Shown piece by piece: positions 27,091 to 36,832 of a DNA stretch of 64,000 nt. The translations under genes and the position numbers were made by a program. Source of the stretch: Gammaproteobacteria bacterium (lineage in GTDB: Bacteria; Pseudomonadota; Gammaproteobacteria; Chromatiales; Chromatiaceae); NCBI GenBank assembly GCA_030065815.1, contig JASJCU010000003.1:1-64000 (forward strand). Direction: 5' to 3'. Each line of letters starts with the position of its first letter. Positions within the stretch are counted from its first letter, which is position 1. Below the pieces are notes generated by a model. That model did not search any database and was not told the DNA's origin. It was given only the letters and a program-made list of their open reading frames with translations.

Positions 27091-27378
27091 ATGGGCATCT
27101 TCGACCATTACCGCCGATCCGACGCCGCGCGCGACCGCGTCGCGATCGCGATCGACGTCGCCAGCGGCGTGCTCGAGGAGTGCCCGGTGTGCCGCACCGT
27201 GTCCGACAAGCAGCGCGACGATCGCCTGCCGGCCGCCGAGCTCGAGGTCCACCAGCGCTTCGACCGCGCCGACCCCAGCGTCGCCGTGTTCAACGGCGAT
27301 CGCGACGATTGTCTGCGCCGGCTCCGATCGGTACGCGACCGATTCAACTACCATTGCCTGTGTCACGATATGGGTTGA
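27091..27378 (+). CDS. Small Cys-containing protein of unknown function
   Basis: This 95-residue protein is rich in Arg and Asp, with Cys at CPVC (32 and 35), one near residue 74 and CLC near the C-terminus. The two Cys-x-Cys-type pairs suggest a metal site. There is no signal peptide or membrane segment. It begins 3 nt after the protease gene, so the two are probably cotranscribed and translationally coupled. I do not recognise a family. Confidence 0.55.
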   Translation: MGIFDHYRRSDAARDRVAIAIDVASGVLEECPVCRTVSDKQRDDRLPAAELEVHQRFDRADPSVAVFNGDRDDCLRRLRSVRDRFNYHCLCHDMG

Positions 27379-27391
27379 ACGGATTTCTGCA

Positions 27392-27643
27392 ATGCCTCGT
27401 GCCCTCGCCGCCCTGACTTCATTTTCTTACCGAATCCTGTCGTCCGTCGCCGTGCTGTCCATCGTGCTGAGCGCCGGCATCGCGACCGCGGACGATGCGC
27501 AGACCAGCGACGACCAGTTGCGCGCCGACTGCCGCGCCGAAGGTGAGGCCGGCGGCCTCGACGGTACCGAGTTGGAGGCCTTCATCCGCGAATGCGTCAG
27601 CGACCTGCGGACGGTCGAGATCGGCAATATCGACAGCCGCTGA
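27392..27643 (+). CDS. Small exported protein of unknown function
   Basis: This 83-residue protein has a signal peptide (hydrophobic stretch 12-31, cleavage near IATA-DD). The mature part is about 50 residues, acidic, with two Cys (near residues 47 and 67) that could form a disulfide in the periplasm. It is 13 nt after the preceding small gene and convergent with the HupE-like pair. I do not recognise it; a periplasmic role beside the protease is conceivable but unsupported. Confidence 0.55.
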   Translation: MPRALAALTSFSYRILSSVAVLSIVLSAGIATADDAQTSDDQLRADCRAEGEAGGLDGTELEAFIRECVSDLRTVEIGNIDSR

Positions 27644-27662
27644 GCGGGGCCGCGGCGGTCTG

Positions 27663-28253
27663 TCAACGCGCCATGGCGAGCGCCAGCACCAGCAGCGCGC
27701 TGGCCGCTGCCCACGACCCCGCGACGCGCAGGCCGATTCGTTGCCAGGCGCGCTTACTGAACCACTCGGCAAACGCCAGCGCATAGAGCATCAGCAGGCT
27801 CGCGGCGATCGCGGTGCCGAGCAGCGCTGCCAACCGGCCGCTGCCGGCGAGCTGCGGCTGCGCCGAATCCAGGCCCAGCAGAACGCCCTGCACCGCACCG
27901 ACGACCAGCAGCAGTGCCCGCGGCAGCTCGATCGCGGCCGCGACCAGCACACCGATCAACGCGGTGGCCGCCAGCAACGGCACCTCGACGTCGGGCGCAA
28001 GCTCGGCCAGCGTCGTCGCCAGCCCGGCGACCAGCATGATGAAGTACGCGACCACCGCCGACTGTACGCGTTGCACGCCCTGCTGCGCGACCAGCACGCC
28101 GAGCGTCAACACGCCGAGCAGGTGGGCCGGTACGAACAGCGGGTGCAGCAGGCCGATGTAGAAGTCGTCGAGGCCCTCGATCGGGCTGTGCGCGAACGCC
28201 GGTAGCGGCAGGCCACACAGCGCGCCCGCGAACCAGCGCACACCACGTCTCAT
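27663..28253 (-). CDS. HupE/UreJ-like membrane protein, divergent paralogue
   Basis: This 196-residue membrane protein has a signal-like start (ALCGLPLPAFAHSPIEGL), then several helices. It resembles HupE/UreJ in the His after the signal and in YIGLLHPLFVPAHLLGVLTLG, which occupies the place of the HPxxGxDH motif. However, the usual Asp-His is replaced by Ala-His. HupE/UreJ proteins are secondary nickel or cobalt transporters. It is translationally coupled (4-nt overlap) to the canonical HupE gene upstream, so the two may act together. Confidence 0.65.
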   Translation of the reverse strand: MRRGVRWFAGALCGLPLPAFAHSPIEGLDDFYIGLLHPLFVPAHLLGVLTLGVLVAQQGVQRVQSAVVAYFIMLVAGLATTLAELAPDVEVPLLAATALIGVLVAAAIELPRALLLVVGAVQGVLLGLDSAQPQLAGSGRLAALLGTAIAASLLMLYALAFAEWFSKRAWQRIGLRVAGSWAAASALLVLALAMAR

Positions 28254-28840
28254 AGAGCGCCGGTCAGGAATCCCACGCCGGCCAGCGCAATCGCTGCGCC
28301 GCCGGCGCGAACCGCCCAGCGCCCGGCCGGCCAGTGCACCAGCAGGCCGAACGCGATGCCGCCGACGTGCAGCATGCCGGTCGCGAGCACGAAGCCGAGG
28401 CTGTAGGCGAGCGGGCTCGCCGCCACGGGCAGCTCGGTACCGTGCGCGTGGCCGTGGAAGATCGCGAACGCAGCGACGATGACCGCCGCCACCCACAGCG
28501 GCGGCCGCACCGCCAGCGCGACCATCAGACCGAGGACGACCGCCGAACTGGCGATACCGGTCTCGACCGCCGGGATCGGTACGCCGGCGACCCCGAGCGC
28601 TCCGCCGATCGCCATGACCAGCGGAAACACCACCGGCAGCAGCCAGATCGCCGGGTTTCCGAGGAACGCACCCCACAGACCGACCGCGACCATCGCGACG
28701 ACGTGGTCCCAGCCGAGGATCGGATGCAGGAAACCGCTGGTGAAGCCGCCGGCCAGGCCTGCGGACTCGTGGGCCAGCGCCGCAGTGCTGACAACCAGCA
28801 ACAGACCACCGGCGAGCAGGGTGCAGACGCGCATAGCCAC
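28250..28840 (-). CDS. hupE: HupE/UreJ family nickel/cobalt transporter
   Basis: This 196-residue membrane protein has a signal peptide ending ALA-HES, so His is the first mature residue as usual in the family. The signature FLHPILGWDHVVAMVAVGLWG and a second motif HGHAHGTELP follow. About six helices remain after processing. It is expected to import Ni2+ or Co2+. No hydrogenase or urease genes lie in the window, so the metalloenzyme served is unknown. It is followed directly by a divergent paralogue. Confidence 0.88.
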   Translation of the reverse strand: MAMRVCTLLAGGLLLVVSTAALAHESAGLAGGFTSGFLHPILGWDHVVAMVAVGLWGAFLGNPAIWLLPVVFPLVMAIGGALGVAGVPIPAVETGIASSAVVLGLMVALAVRPPLWVAAVIVAAFAIFHGHAHGTELPVAASPLAYSLGFVLATGMLHVGGIAFGLLVHWPAGRWAVRAGGAAIALAGVGFLTGAL

Positions 28841-28900
28841 CTCTATTCGGTGCAGCTCGGATGCCGGCAGTATGCCGCAGCGGGCCGGCCCACGAAATGC

Positions 28901-29998
28901 TCAGGCGCCTTCAACGACCTCGCGCAACGCCGCGATCAACGCGTCGTTCTCGGCCGGCGTGCCGACCGTCGGGCGCAGGCAGTCGGCGAGCAGCGGGTGC
29001 GCACCGTCGAGGTTCTTGATCAGCACGCCGCGCTCGCGCAGACCGTCGAACCAGACGCGTGCGCGTCCCGGCGGCGTGCGCACGAGGAGGAAGTTCGCGT
29101 CGGATGCAAACACGGTGACGCCGTCATGCTCGGCCAGGGCAGCCGCCAGGCGCGGGCGCTCGGTGCGGATCGCCGCGGTCTGCGCATCGAACACAGCCTT
29201 GTGACGCAGCGCGAACGCGGCGCTGGCCTGGGTCAGCACGTTGATGTTGTAAGGCAGGCGCACCTTGTCGAATTCATCGAGCCACTCGGCGGGCCCGGCG
29301 AGCAGGCCGAGGCGCAGGCCGGCCAGTCCCATCTTCGATACCGTGCGCATGACGACCAGGTTGTCGAACTCGCCGAGCCGCGGCATGAAGGTCGCATCGG
29401 TGAACGGCGCGTAGGCCTCGTCGACGACGACCAGTCCGGGCGCGGCACGGATCACCTGCTCGATCGCCGCGGCATCGAACAGGTTGCCGGTCGGGTTGTT
29501 CGGGTAGGCGAGGAACACGACCGCCGGTTGATGTGCGTCGATCGCCTGCAACACGGCCGCCAGGTCGAGACTGAAATCGGCGGCGGCCAGCGGCACGCCG
29601 ACGTAGCGCATGCCACAGAAGGTCGCGATCATGCGGTACATGACGAAGCCCGGCTCGACCGACAGCACGCTGCGCGAGGGCCCGGCCAGCGACATCGCGA
29701 TCATCTGGATCAGCTCGTCGGAGCCGTTGCCGAGGATCACCCGCATGTCTTCGGGCACGCCCATCACATCGCGCAGCGGCGCAGTCAGTGCCGCCGCGGT
29801 CGGGTCGGGATAGCGGTTGACGTCGGCCGCCTGCAGCACCTCGGTCCAGGCCGCGCGCAGCTCGGCCGGCCAGGTGTACGGGTTCTCCATCGCGTCGAGC
29901 TTGATCAGGCCCTGCGCCGGCTGCACGTGGTAGGCGCGCAGCGCGCGGATCTCGGCACGCACCCAGTTCTCGACCAGCCTCTGGCGTTCGTCTGACAT
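28901..29998 (-). CDS. hisC: Histidinol-phosphate aminotransferase
   Basis: This 365-residue fold-type I PLP enzyme has YPNNPTGNLFD, VVDEAYAPF and the PLP lysine in TVSKMGLAGLRLGLL around residue 220. It converts imidazole acetol phosphate to histidinol phosphate. It belongs to the hisG-hisD-hisC order but is separated from hisD by an unrelated membrane protein gene and a repeat element. Expression as one transcript with hisD is therefore uncertain. Confidence 0.93.
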   Translation of the reverse strand: MSDERQRLVENWVRAEIRALRAYHVQPAQGLIKLDAMENPYTWPAELRAAWTEVLQAADVNRYPDPTAAALTAPLRDVMGVPEDMRVILGNGSDELIQMIAMSLAGPSRSVLSVEPGFVMYRMIATFCGMRYVGVPLAAADFSLDLAAVLQAIDAHQPAVVFLAYPNNPTGNLFDAAAIEQVIRAAPGLVVVDEAYAPFTDATFMPRLGEFDNLVVMRTVSKMGLAGLRLGLLAGPAEWLDEFDKVRLPYNINVLTQASAAFALRHKAVFDAQTAAIRTERPRLAAALAEHDGVTVFASDANFLLVRTPPGRARVWFDGLRERGVLIKNLDGAHPLLADCLRPTVGTPAENDALIAALREVVEGA

Positions 29999-30051
29999 CG
30001 CTGAATCCCGCTACCGCCGCCGCGAAAAGGCGCAGTGTAGCAGTGCCCCGA

Positions 30052-30816
30052 TCAACCGGGCGCGCCGCGCCGTACCGGCGTGACCAGCAGCAGCGCGACG
30101 AACGCGAGTAGCGACAGCGGTGCCAGCCAGGTGCTGACCGCGAACAGCCGGCGCCAGCCGCGGTTGGCCGCACGCACGATCTCGAAGCGCTCGACATAGA
30201 CGGTCTCGCAGGCGCCGTTGCCACGGTCGTGACGGCTGATGCTGGTTCCGCGCACGAAGCCGTTCGCCGGGTTGCGGTACTCGGCGAGGTGGCCGCGCAG
30301 GCGCACCTGGTCGCCGGGGCGCGCGGCGAGGATCGCCTGCTGCACCTCGGGCCGGTCGGCGAGCAGGTGGTTGTTGGACAACGCGTCCTCGCGGAAGCGC
30401 CGCCCGACTGCAGCGTTCGGCCACGACGCCCAGCAGGTCCAGGTCGTGTTGTCGAAGTCCATGTCGCGGTACACGGCCGAGCGGACGTTGTCGCCCCAGA
30501 TCACGCAGATGTCCTTCAAGTTCAGGAAGTCCTGCCACTCGGCGTGGTAGATGTCGGTAAACGAGTGTGCATGGCTCATGCTGACAACCATGCCGTCGAG
30601 CTCGTAGTCGTACAGCGGCTTGATGCGGTAACGCTGGTCACCGGCGGCGACCGCGAACTCGGCGGTGCGTGTCTTGGTCTGGCGCGGTGCCTCGACAATG
30701 CGGCTGTCGAAGAACTCCGGCTCGGGCAGCGCATCGCGCTGCCACCAGCCGGCGACCAGCCCGAGCAGGCTGGCGATGAACAGCCACTTGGACAGTGTTT
30801 CGAGCAGGATCAGCAT
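30052..30816 (-). CDS. Conserved-looking two-helix membrane protein, function unknown
   Basis: This 254-residue protein has one helix at each end (about 5-25 and 225-245) enclosing a soluble domain, probably periplasmic. The domain is rich in aromatic residues, with YDYELDGMVVSMSHAHSF, then CVIWGDNVRSAVYRD and WTCWASW. Its second half (about 160-190) has an OB-like look around DQVRLRGHLAEY. I do not recognise a named family. It sits between hisD and hisC, where no such gene is expected, and is bordered by a purine-rich repeat on its upstream side. Confidence 0.7.
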   Translation of the reverse strand: MLILLETLSKWLFIASLLGLVAGWWQRDALPEPEFFDSRIVEAPRQTKTRTAEFAVAAGDQRYRIKPLYDYELDGMVVSMSHAHSFTDIYHAEWQDFLNLKDICVIWGDNVRSAVYRDMDFDNTTWTCWASWPNAAVGRRFREDALSNNHLLADRPEVQQAILAARPGDQVRLRGHLAEYRNPANGFVRGTSISRHDRGNGACETVYVERFEIVRAANRGWRRLFAVSTWLAPLSLLAFVALLLVTPVRRGAPG

Positions 30817-30872
30817 CGTACGGAAAGCGAATCGGGCATTTCTCTGTTATCGGCAGCCGCAAGCACCGACTT

Positions 30873-31186
30873 GAAGGGACGCAGAGAACGCGAAGAAGCG
30901 CAGAGGACGCAAAGAATCCGCAGAGATTGCAGAGTACGTGGCAGGGCTACTTTGCTTTGCGGCCCCTGCAGTCCGCTACGATTCCCTTTGCGCATTCACA
31001 GTTGATCCTTGGCAGCATCGACGGGAATTTCGTGCGCTCGTGAGGCTCACTGCCGCCTCCAGGCCGGGGACGCAGTGGATGCGGAATATCAACGGGGCCG
31101 CAAAGCACGATCAGATAATCAGCTCTGCGCTCACTGCGCAAGCTCTGCGCCCTCTGCGTCCCCTTTCGCCAATCCGCAGAGGGCGG
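30873..31186. repeat. Purine-rich periodic inverted-repeat element 1 (hisD 3' side)
   Basis: The left arm (30873-30934) is a roughly 10-base periodic run of units such as ACGCAGAG, ACGCGAAG, GCGCAGAG and ACGCAAAG. The right arm (31121-31168) is its imperfect reverse complement, with units such as CTCTGCGC and CTCTGCGTCC. About 190 bases separate the arms. The right end lies against the hisD stop. I see no gene in the whole gap 30817-31187. This style of repeat recurs in many proteobacterial intergenic regions. Confidence 0.75.
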
Positions 31187-31187
31187 A

Positions 31188-32489
31188 CTAATCCTTGAGC
31201 CGGTACTCGGCCGAGCGCGCGTGCGCCTCGAGCCCTTCGCCGCGCGCCAGCGTTGATGCCGTGCGGCCGAGCGTGTCGGCACCGTCGGCCGAGACCAGGA
31301 TCAGGCTCGAGCGCTTCTGGAAGTCGTAGACGCCGAGCGGCGAGCTGAAGCGCGCGGTGCGCGACGTCGGCAACACGTGGTTCGGCCCGGCGCAATAGTC
31401 GCCGAGCGGCTCCGACGTGTAGCGGCCCATGAAGATCGCGCCGGCGTGGCGGATCTTGTTGGCATAGGCCTGCGCATCGGCGACCGACAGCTCGAGGTGC
31501 TCGGGGGCGATGAAGTTGCCGACCTCGGCGGCCTCGTCGAGGTCACGACAGACGATCAGCGCGCCGCGCGTGCGCAGTGCCGTGGCGATGATCTCGGCAC
31601 GCTCCATCGTCGGCAGCAGGCGATCGATGCTGTGTTCGACGCGGTCGACGAAGTCGCCGTCCGGGCACAGCAGGATCGACTGCGCGTCCTCGTCGTGCTC
31701 GGCCTGCGAGAACAGGTCCATCGCAATCCAGTCCGGATCGGTCTGGCCATCGCAGATCACGAGGATCTCCGACGGCCCGGCGACCATGTCGATGCCGACC
31801 TGGCCGAACACCGTGCGCTTGGCCGTCGCGACGTAGATGTTGCCCGGGCCGACGATCTTGTCGACCGCCGGCACCGACTCGGTGCCGTAGGCGAGCGCCG
31901 CGACCGCCTGCGCGCCGCCGACCGCGAACACCCGGTCGACGCCGCAGACGTGCGCCGCGGCCAGCACCAGCTCGTTGAGCTCGCCGCCCGGCGTCGGCAC
32001 GACCATGATCAGCTCGGCGACGCCGGCGACCTTGGCCGGCAGCGCGTTCATCAACACCGACGACGGGTACGCGGCCTTGCCGCCCGGCACGTACAGGCCG
32101 ACGCGGTCGAGCGGCGTGACCTGCTGGCCGAGCACGCTGCCATCGTCCTCGGTGTAGCTCCAGCCATCCATCTTCTGCCTTTCGGCATAGGCACGCACGC
32201 GGTCGGCGGCATGCTGCAGCGCGCTGCGCTGCTCGGTCGGGATCGTGCTCCAGGCCTGGGCCAGGCGCTCCAGCGAGATCTCCAGGTCGGCCGCCGACTG
32301 CGGCTGCCAGGCGTCGAAGCGCTTGGTGTAGTCGATCAGTGCCACGTCACCGCGCGCGCGGATGTCGGCGATTACGTCATTGACCACCTGGTTTACAGCG
32401 TCGTCGGACACAGAATCCCAGGCCAGCAGCGCGTCGAGCTGCTCCTGGAAATCGGCGTCGGCGGTGTTCAGTTTGCGTATGTCAGCCAT
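31188..32489 (-). CDS. hisD: Histidinol dehydrogenase
   Basis: This 433-residue NAD-dependent zinc enzyme oxidises histidinol to histidine in two steps. Family marks include [43 protein letters not shown] and SEILVICDG. The C-terminal [26 protein letters not shown] region holds catalytic His and zinc ligands. It lies downstream of hisG, but both its intergenic sides carry repeat elements of the same type. Confidence 0.97.
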   Translation of the reverse strand: MADIRKLNTADADFQEQLDALLAWDSVSDDAVNQVVNDVIADIRARGDVALIDYTKRFDAWQPQSAADLEISLERLAQAWSTIPTEQRSALQHAADRVRAYAERQKMDGWSYTEDDGSVLGQQVTPLDRVGLYVPGGKAAYPSSVLMNALPAKVAGVAELIMVVPTPGGELNELVLAAAHVCGVDRVFAVGGAQAVAALAYGTESVPAVDKIVGPGNIYVATAKRTVFGQVGIDMVAGPSEILVICDGQTDPDWIAMDLFSQAEHDEDAQSILLCPDGDFVDRVEHSIDRLLPTMERAEIIATALRTRGALIVCRDLDEAAEVGNFIAPEHLELSVADAQAYANKIRHAGAIFMGRYTSEPLGDYCAGPNHVLPTSRTARFSSPLGVYDFQKRSSLILVSADGADTLGRTASTLARGEGLEAHARSAEYRLKD

Positions 32490-32510
32490 TGTTCAGCACC
32501 GAGTTGGAAA

Positions 32511-32633
32511 CTCAAAGGACTCGAAGACTCGAAGAACGCGAAGATATCTTTGGCCCTCTGATTCGACAACCGAGAATCCTTTGTGTTCTTTGCGCCTTTG
32601 CGGCCTTCGCGTTCGATACTCGGGATCGAAACG
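32511..32633. repeat. Purine-rich periodic inverted-repeat element 2 (hisD 5' side)
   Basis: The left arm (about 32511-32552) contains AAAGGACTCGAAGACTCGAAG and AACGCGAAG units. The right arm (about 32573-32625) is its imperfect reverse complement, with TTCTTTGCGCC, TTTGCGGCC and TTCGCGTTCG. The loop is about 20 bases, so it could form a long hairpin in the hisG-hisD transcript. It fills almost all of the hisG-hisD gap and resembles element 1. Confidence 0.7.
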
Positions 32634-33278
32634 TCAATCGCCCACCGCGTCGCGCAGCGCGTCGACCAGCGCCTGCACGGTCGCGTGTTTCATCTTCCAC
32701 GAGGCCTTGTTGACGACCAGGCGCGAGCTGATGTCGTGCATATGCTCGAGCGCGACCAGGCCGTTGGCCTTGAGCGTGTTGCCGGACTCGACCAGGTCGA
32801 CGATCAGCTCCGACAGGCCGACCAGCGGCGCCAGCTCCATCGAGCCGTACAGCTTGATCACCTCGACCTGCTGGCCGCGCGCGGCGAAGAAGGCGCGTGC
32901 AGCGCTGACGTACTTGGTCGCGATGCGCAGGCGGCGCGCGTTGGTGTCGGCGCCGGGACGGCCGGCGACCATCATCCGGCAGCGCGCGATCCTGAGGTCG
33001 AGCGGCTCGTACAGGCCGTCGCCGCCGTGCTCCATCAGCACGTCCTTGCCGGCGACGCCGAGATCGGCCGCGCCCCACTGCACGTAGGTCGGCACGTCGG
33101 TCGCGCGGATCAGCACGAACTTCACCTGCGGGTGCGAGGTATCGAGGATCAGTTTGCGGCTGCTCTCGGGGTCGTCGAGCGGCTCGATGCCGGCCTGCTT
33201 CAGCAGTGGCAGCGTGTCCTTGAAGATGCGCCCCTTGGACAGCGCGATGGTCAACGGCGATTCGATCGATATACCCAT
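32634..33278 (-). CDS. hisG: ATP phosphoribosyltransferase, short form
   Basis: HisG catalyses the first step of histidine synthesis. The 214-residue length and absence of the C-terminal ACT-like domain make this the short form, which needs the HisZ regulatory subunit. No hisZ lies in the window. Visible marks are [17 protein letters not shown] and [18 protein letters not shown]. The start at 33278 is 5 nt after murA; the frame is open 15 codons further into murA. Confidence 0.95.
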   Translation of the reverse strand: MGISIESPLTIALSKGRIFKDTLPLLKQAGIEPLDDPESSRKLILDTSHPQVKFVLIRATDVPTYVQWGAADLGVAGKDVLMEHGGDGLYEPLDLRIARCRMMVAGRPGADTNARRLRIATKYVSAARAFFAARGQQVEVIKLYGSMELAPLVGLSELIVDLVESGNTLKANGLVALEHMHDISSRLVVNKASWKMKHATVQALVDALRDAVGD

Positions 33279-33282
33279 GGTG

Positions 33283-34584
<1,302 letters not shown>

Positions 34585-34596
34585 TTAATGATAAAG

Positions 34597-34627
34597 AAAA
34601 AGCGCCGCCAGCGGGAGGCCGTGGCGC
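34597..34627 (-). terminator. Likely terminator of the mla operon
   Basis: On the minus strand GCGCCA pairs with TGGCGGCGC (one bulged G), followed by a T5 run. It lies about 20 nt after the mlaB stop and before murA. Confidence 0.65.
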
Positions 34628-34646
34628 GTCGCGACCGAGCGCGGTA

Positions 34647-34964
34647 TCAGTCGTCGGCGGCGATCAGCGCGGCGCAACCGGACATGTGCGCGAGGTCGAG
34701 GAGTTCTGCCGGTACGTCGACCAGCGACAGCGAGACGCCGTTGCGGCGGGCGACATGCAGCGCCTCAACGAGCAGCACCAGGCCCGCGCTGTTGGCATGG
34801 CCGACGCCGTCGAGCGACACGGTCAGCGCGGCGCCGCCATCGAGCCGGCGCTCGAGCAGCGGCCAGACCTCGGGCACCGAGCCGAAGTCGAGTCGACCGC
34901 TGAGCCGCACGCGGCCGTCGCCGTCGTCGCTCAGGCGCGCCTGATTCGCGGCGTCACTCGCCAC
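34647..34964 (-). CDS. mlaB: STAS-domain protein MlaB
   Basis: This 105-residue STAS-domain protein (VRLSGRLDFGSVPEVWPLLERR, VSLDGVGHANSAGLVLLVEAL) is the cytoplasmic partner of the MlaFE ABC transporter, stabilising the ATPase. It overlaps mlaC by 11 nt. It is the last gene of the mlaFEDCB operon, which moves phospholipids between the outer and inner membranes and keeps the outer leaflet asymmetric. Confidence 0.9.
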   Translation of the reverse strand: MASDAANQARLSDDGDGRVRLSGRLDFGSVPEVWPLLERRLDGGAALTVSLDGVGHANSAGLVLLVEALHVARRNGVSLSLVDVPAELLDLAHMSGCAALIAADD

Positions 34965-35574
34965 CGGGATTGCGGTTCTTTTCGGCCAGCGCCGTGATCA
35001 GGCCGTCGATGCCGCTGCGCCGCACGACGGTCGTGAACTGGCTGCGGTAGTTGGTGATCAGGCTGACGCCGTCGATGACGACATCGTAGACCTGCCACTG
35101 CTGTTCGTTTCTGACCAGCCGGTAATCGACCGGTACCGGCGGCGCCGCGCCCGATGCGACGCGCGTCTGCACGACCACCTTGTCGGCGTCCGGCGCCGAC
35201 TTGAACGGCAGGTACTCGATCGTCTGCCCGGAGTAGCCGAGCAGCGCGGTCGCGTAGGTGCGGATCAGCATCTCGCGGAACTCGCGGGTCACGCCGGCCT
35301 TCTGCTCGTCGGTGGCGCGTCGCCAGAAGCGCCCCAGCGCCGACTGCGACATGCGCTGGAAGTCGAAATGTGGCAGCACCGTGGTCTCGACCAGCGGGTA
35401 GATCAGCTTCGGATCGGCCTCGAGCTCGGCACGCCGCGCCGACACCTCGGCCAGCACCTTTTCGCCGGTCGATCGCACCAGCTGCTGCGGATCGTTGACC
35501 GCCGCGGCAGCCGCGTACGACGACAGCAGGAACAGCGCCACGATCAGTGTTCGGTAACCCGTTAGCACACGCAT
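34954..35574 (-). CDS. mlaC: Periplasmic phospholipid-binding protein MlaC
   Basis: This 206-residue protein has a signal peptide (TLIVALFLLSSYAAA) and the Tol-tol/MlaC fold: LIYPLVETTVLPHFDFQRMSQ, LGRFWRRATDEQ, VPVDYRLVRNEQQWQVYDVVIDGVSL. It shuttles phospholipids across the periplasm between the outer-membrane MlaA complex and MlaFEDB. The start ATG shares one base with the mlaD stop. Confidence 0.95.
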   Translation of the reverse strand: MRVLTGYRTLIVALFLLSSYAAAAAVNDPQQLVRSTGEKVLAEVSARRAELEADPKLIYPLVETTVLPHFDFQRMSQSALGRFWRRATDEQKAGVTREFREMLIRTYATALLGYSGQTIEYLPFKSAPDADKVVVQTRVASGAAPPVPVDYRLVRNEQQWQVYDVVIDGVSLITNYRSQFTTVVRRSGIDGLITALAEKNRNPGGE

Positions 35575-36044
35575 CAGTTTGCTCCTTCCTGTGCCCTGCC
35601 GTAGATGAACTGCCCGATCACTTCCTCGAGGACCAGCGCAGACTGGGTAACGGCAATTTCACTATCCGCTTTAAGGACATCCTCGCTGCCGCCCGGATCC
35701 AGGCCGACGTACTGTTCACCGAGCAGCCCGGCGGTCAGGATCTTGGCAAAGGTATCATCCGGAATATTGTCGTACTGGGAATAAATTCCCAAAACGGCGA
35801 CGGCGCGGAAGTCCTCGGCGTCATAATAGATGTCCAGTACACGTCCGACCTCGACGCCGGCCAATGTTACCGGCGCCTTGACCTTGAGACCGCCGATATT
35901 GTCAAAACGTGCGATCACGGGGTACGAATCGCCGCTGTTCACGGTGCCCAGGTTGCTGACCTGCATCGCGAGAAAGAACAGCGCGACGAATCCGGCCGCC
36001 ATGAAAGCACCGACCAGTAGTTCCAGTTGAGTCGTTTTCGACAT
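35574..36044 (-). CDS. mlaD: MCE-domain protein MlaD
   Basis: This 156-residue protein has a single N-terminal helix (about 9-27) and one MCE domain (about 40-118: YPVIARFDNIGGLKVKAPVTLAGVEVGRV). It forms a hexameric ring on the periplasmic side of MlaFE that receives phospholipid from MlaC. The start MSKTTQLELLVG is at 36044, 11 nt after mlaE. The following stretch LTAGLLGEQYVGLDPG is typical of MlaD. Confidence 0.95.
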   Translation of the reverse strand: MSKTTQLELLVGAFMAAGFVALFFLAMQVSNLGTVNSGDSYPVIARFDNIGGLKVKAPVTLAGVEVGRVLDIYYDAEDFRAVAVLGIYSQYDNIPDDTFAKILTAGLLGEQYVGLDPGGSEDVLKADSEIAVTQSALVLEEVIGQFIYGRAQEGAN

Positions 36045-36055
36045 ATCTCGCTTCT

Positions 36056-36832
36056 CTAGTTGAACATCAGCGCGGTCAGCACGAAATCCAGGCCGAGCAC
36101 CGCCAGCGACGAATGCACGACGGTGCGCGTCGTCGCGCGGCTGACGCCTTCCGAAGTCGGCACACAATCGTAGCCCTGGAAGATCGCGATCCAGGTGCAG
36201 ACGACGCCGAACACCACGGACTTGATGACACCGTTGAGGATGTCCTCGTTCCAGTCGATCTGCGACTGCATCTGTGCCCAGTAGGTGCCGTCGTCGACAC
36301 CGAGCAGGCCGACACCGACGAACCAGCCGCCGTAGACGCCGAGCATGCTGAACATCGCCGCGAGCAGCGGCATCGACAGGATGCCGGCGATCAGGCGCGG
36401 CGTCAGCACCCGGTGCTGCGGATTGACCGCCATCATCTCCAGACCCGACAGCTGTTCTGTCGACTTCATCAGGCCGATCTCGGCCGACAGCGCCGAGCCG
36501 GCGCGTCCGGCGAACAGCAGCGCCGTGACCACCGGCCCGAGTTCGCGCACCAGCGATGCCGCGACCATGACTCCGAGCGTAGCCTCGGCGCCGAAGCGCG
36601 ACAGGATATAGTAGCCCTGCAGGCCGAGAACCATGCCGACGAAGACCCCGGACACGGCGATGATCAGCACGGTCAGGACGCCGACCGAGAACAGCTGCTC
36701 GAGCAGCAGGCGTGGCCGCCGCAGCATCGCCGGCACCCCGGCCAGCATGCCGAGCATCAGCAGGTTGGCGCGGCCGAGGCGCGCCGAGAACGCGAGTCCG
36801 GAACGCCCGAGCGCGGCCAGCTGGCGGATCAT
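36056..36832 (-). CDS. mlaE: Phospholipid ABC transporter permease MlaE
   Basis: This 258-residue permease of the MlaE/YrbE family has five or six helices, with family marks GMVLGLQGYYILSRFGAE, LVRELGPVVTALLFAGRAGSALSAEIGLMK and VFGVVCTWIAIFQGYDC. It is the transmembrane part of the MlaFEDB transporter. It overlaps mlaF by 4 nt (ATGA) and is followed by mlaD. Confidence 0.96.
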   Translation of the reverse strand: MIRQLAALGRSGLAFSARLGRANLLMLGMLAGVPAMLRRPRLLLEQLFSVGVLTVLIIAVSGVFVGMVLGLQGYYILSRFGAEATLGVMVAASLVRELGPVVTALLFAGRAGSALSAEIGLMKSTEQLSGLEMMAVNPQHRVLTPRLIAGILSMPLLAAMFSMLGVYGGWFVGVGLLGVDDGTYWAQMQSQIDWNEDILNGVIKSVVFGVVCTWIAIFQGYDCVPTSEGVSRATTRTVVHSSLAVLGLDFVLTALMFN

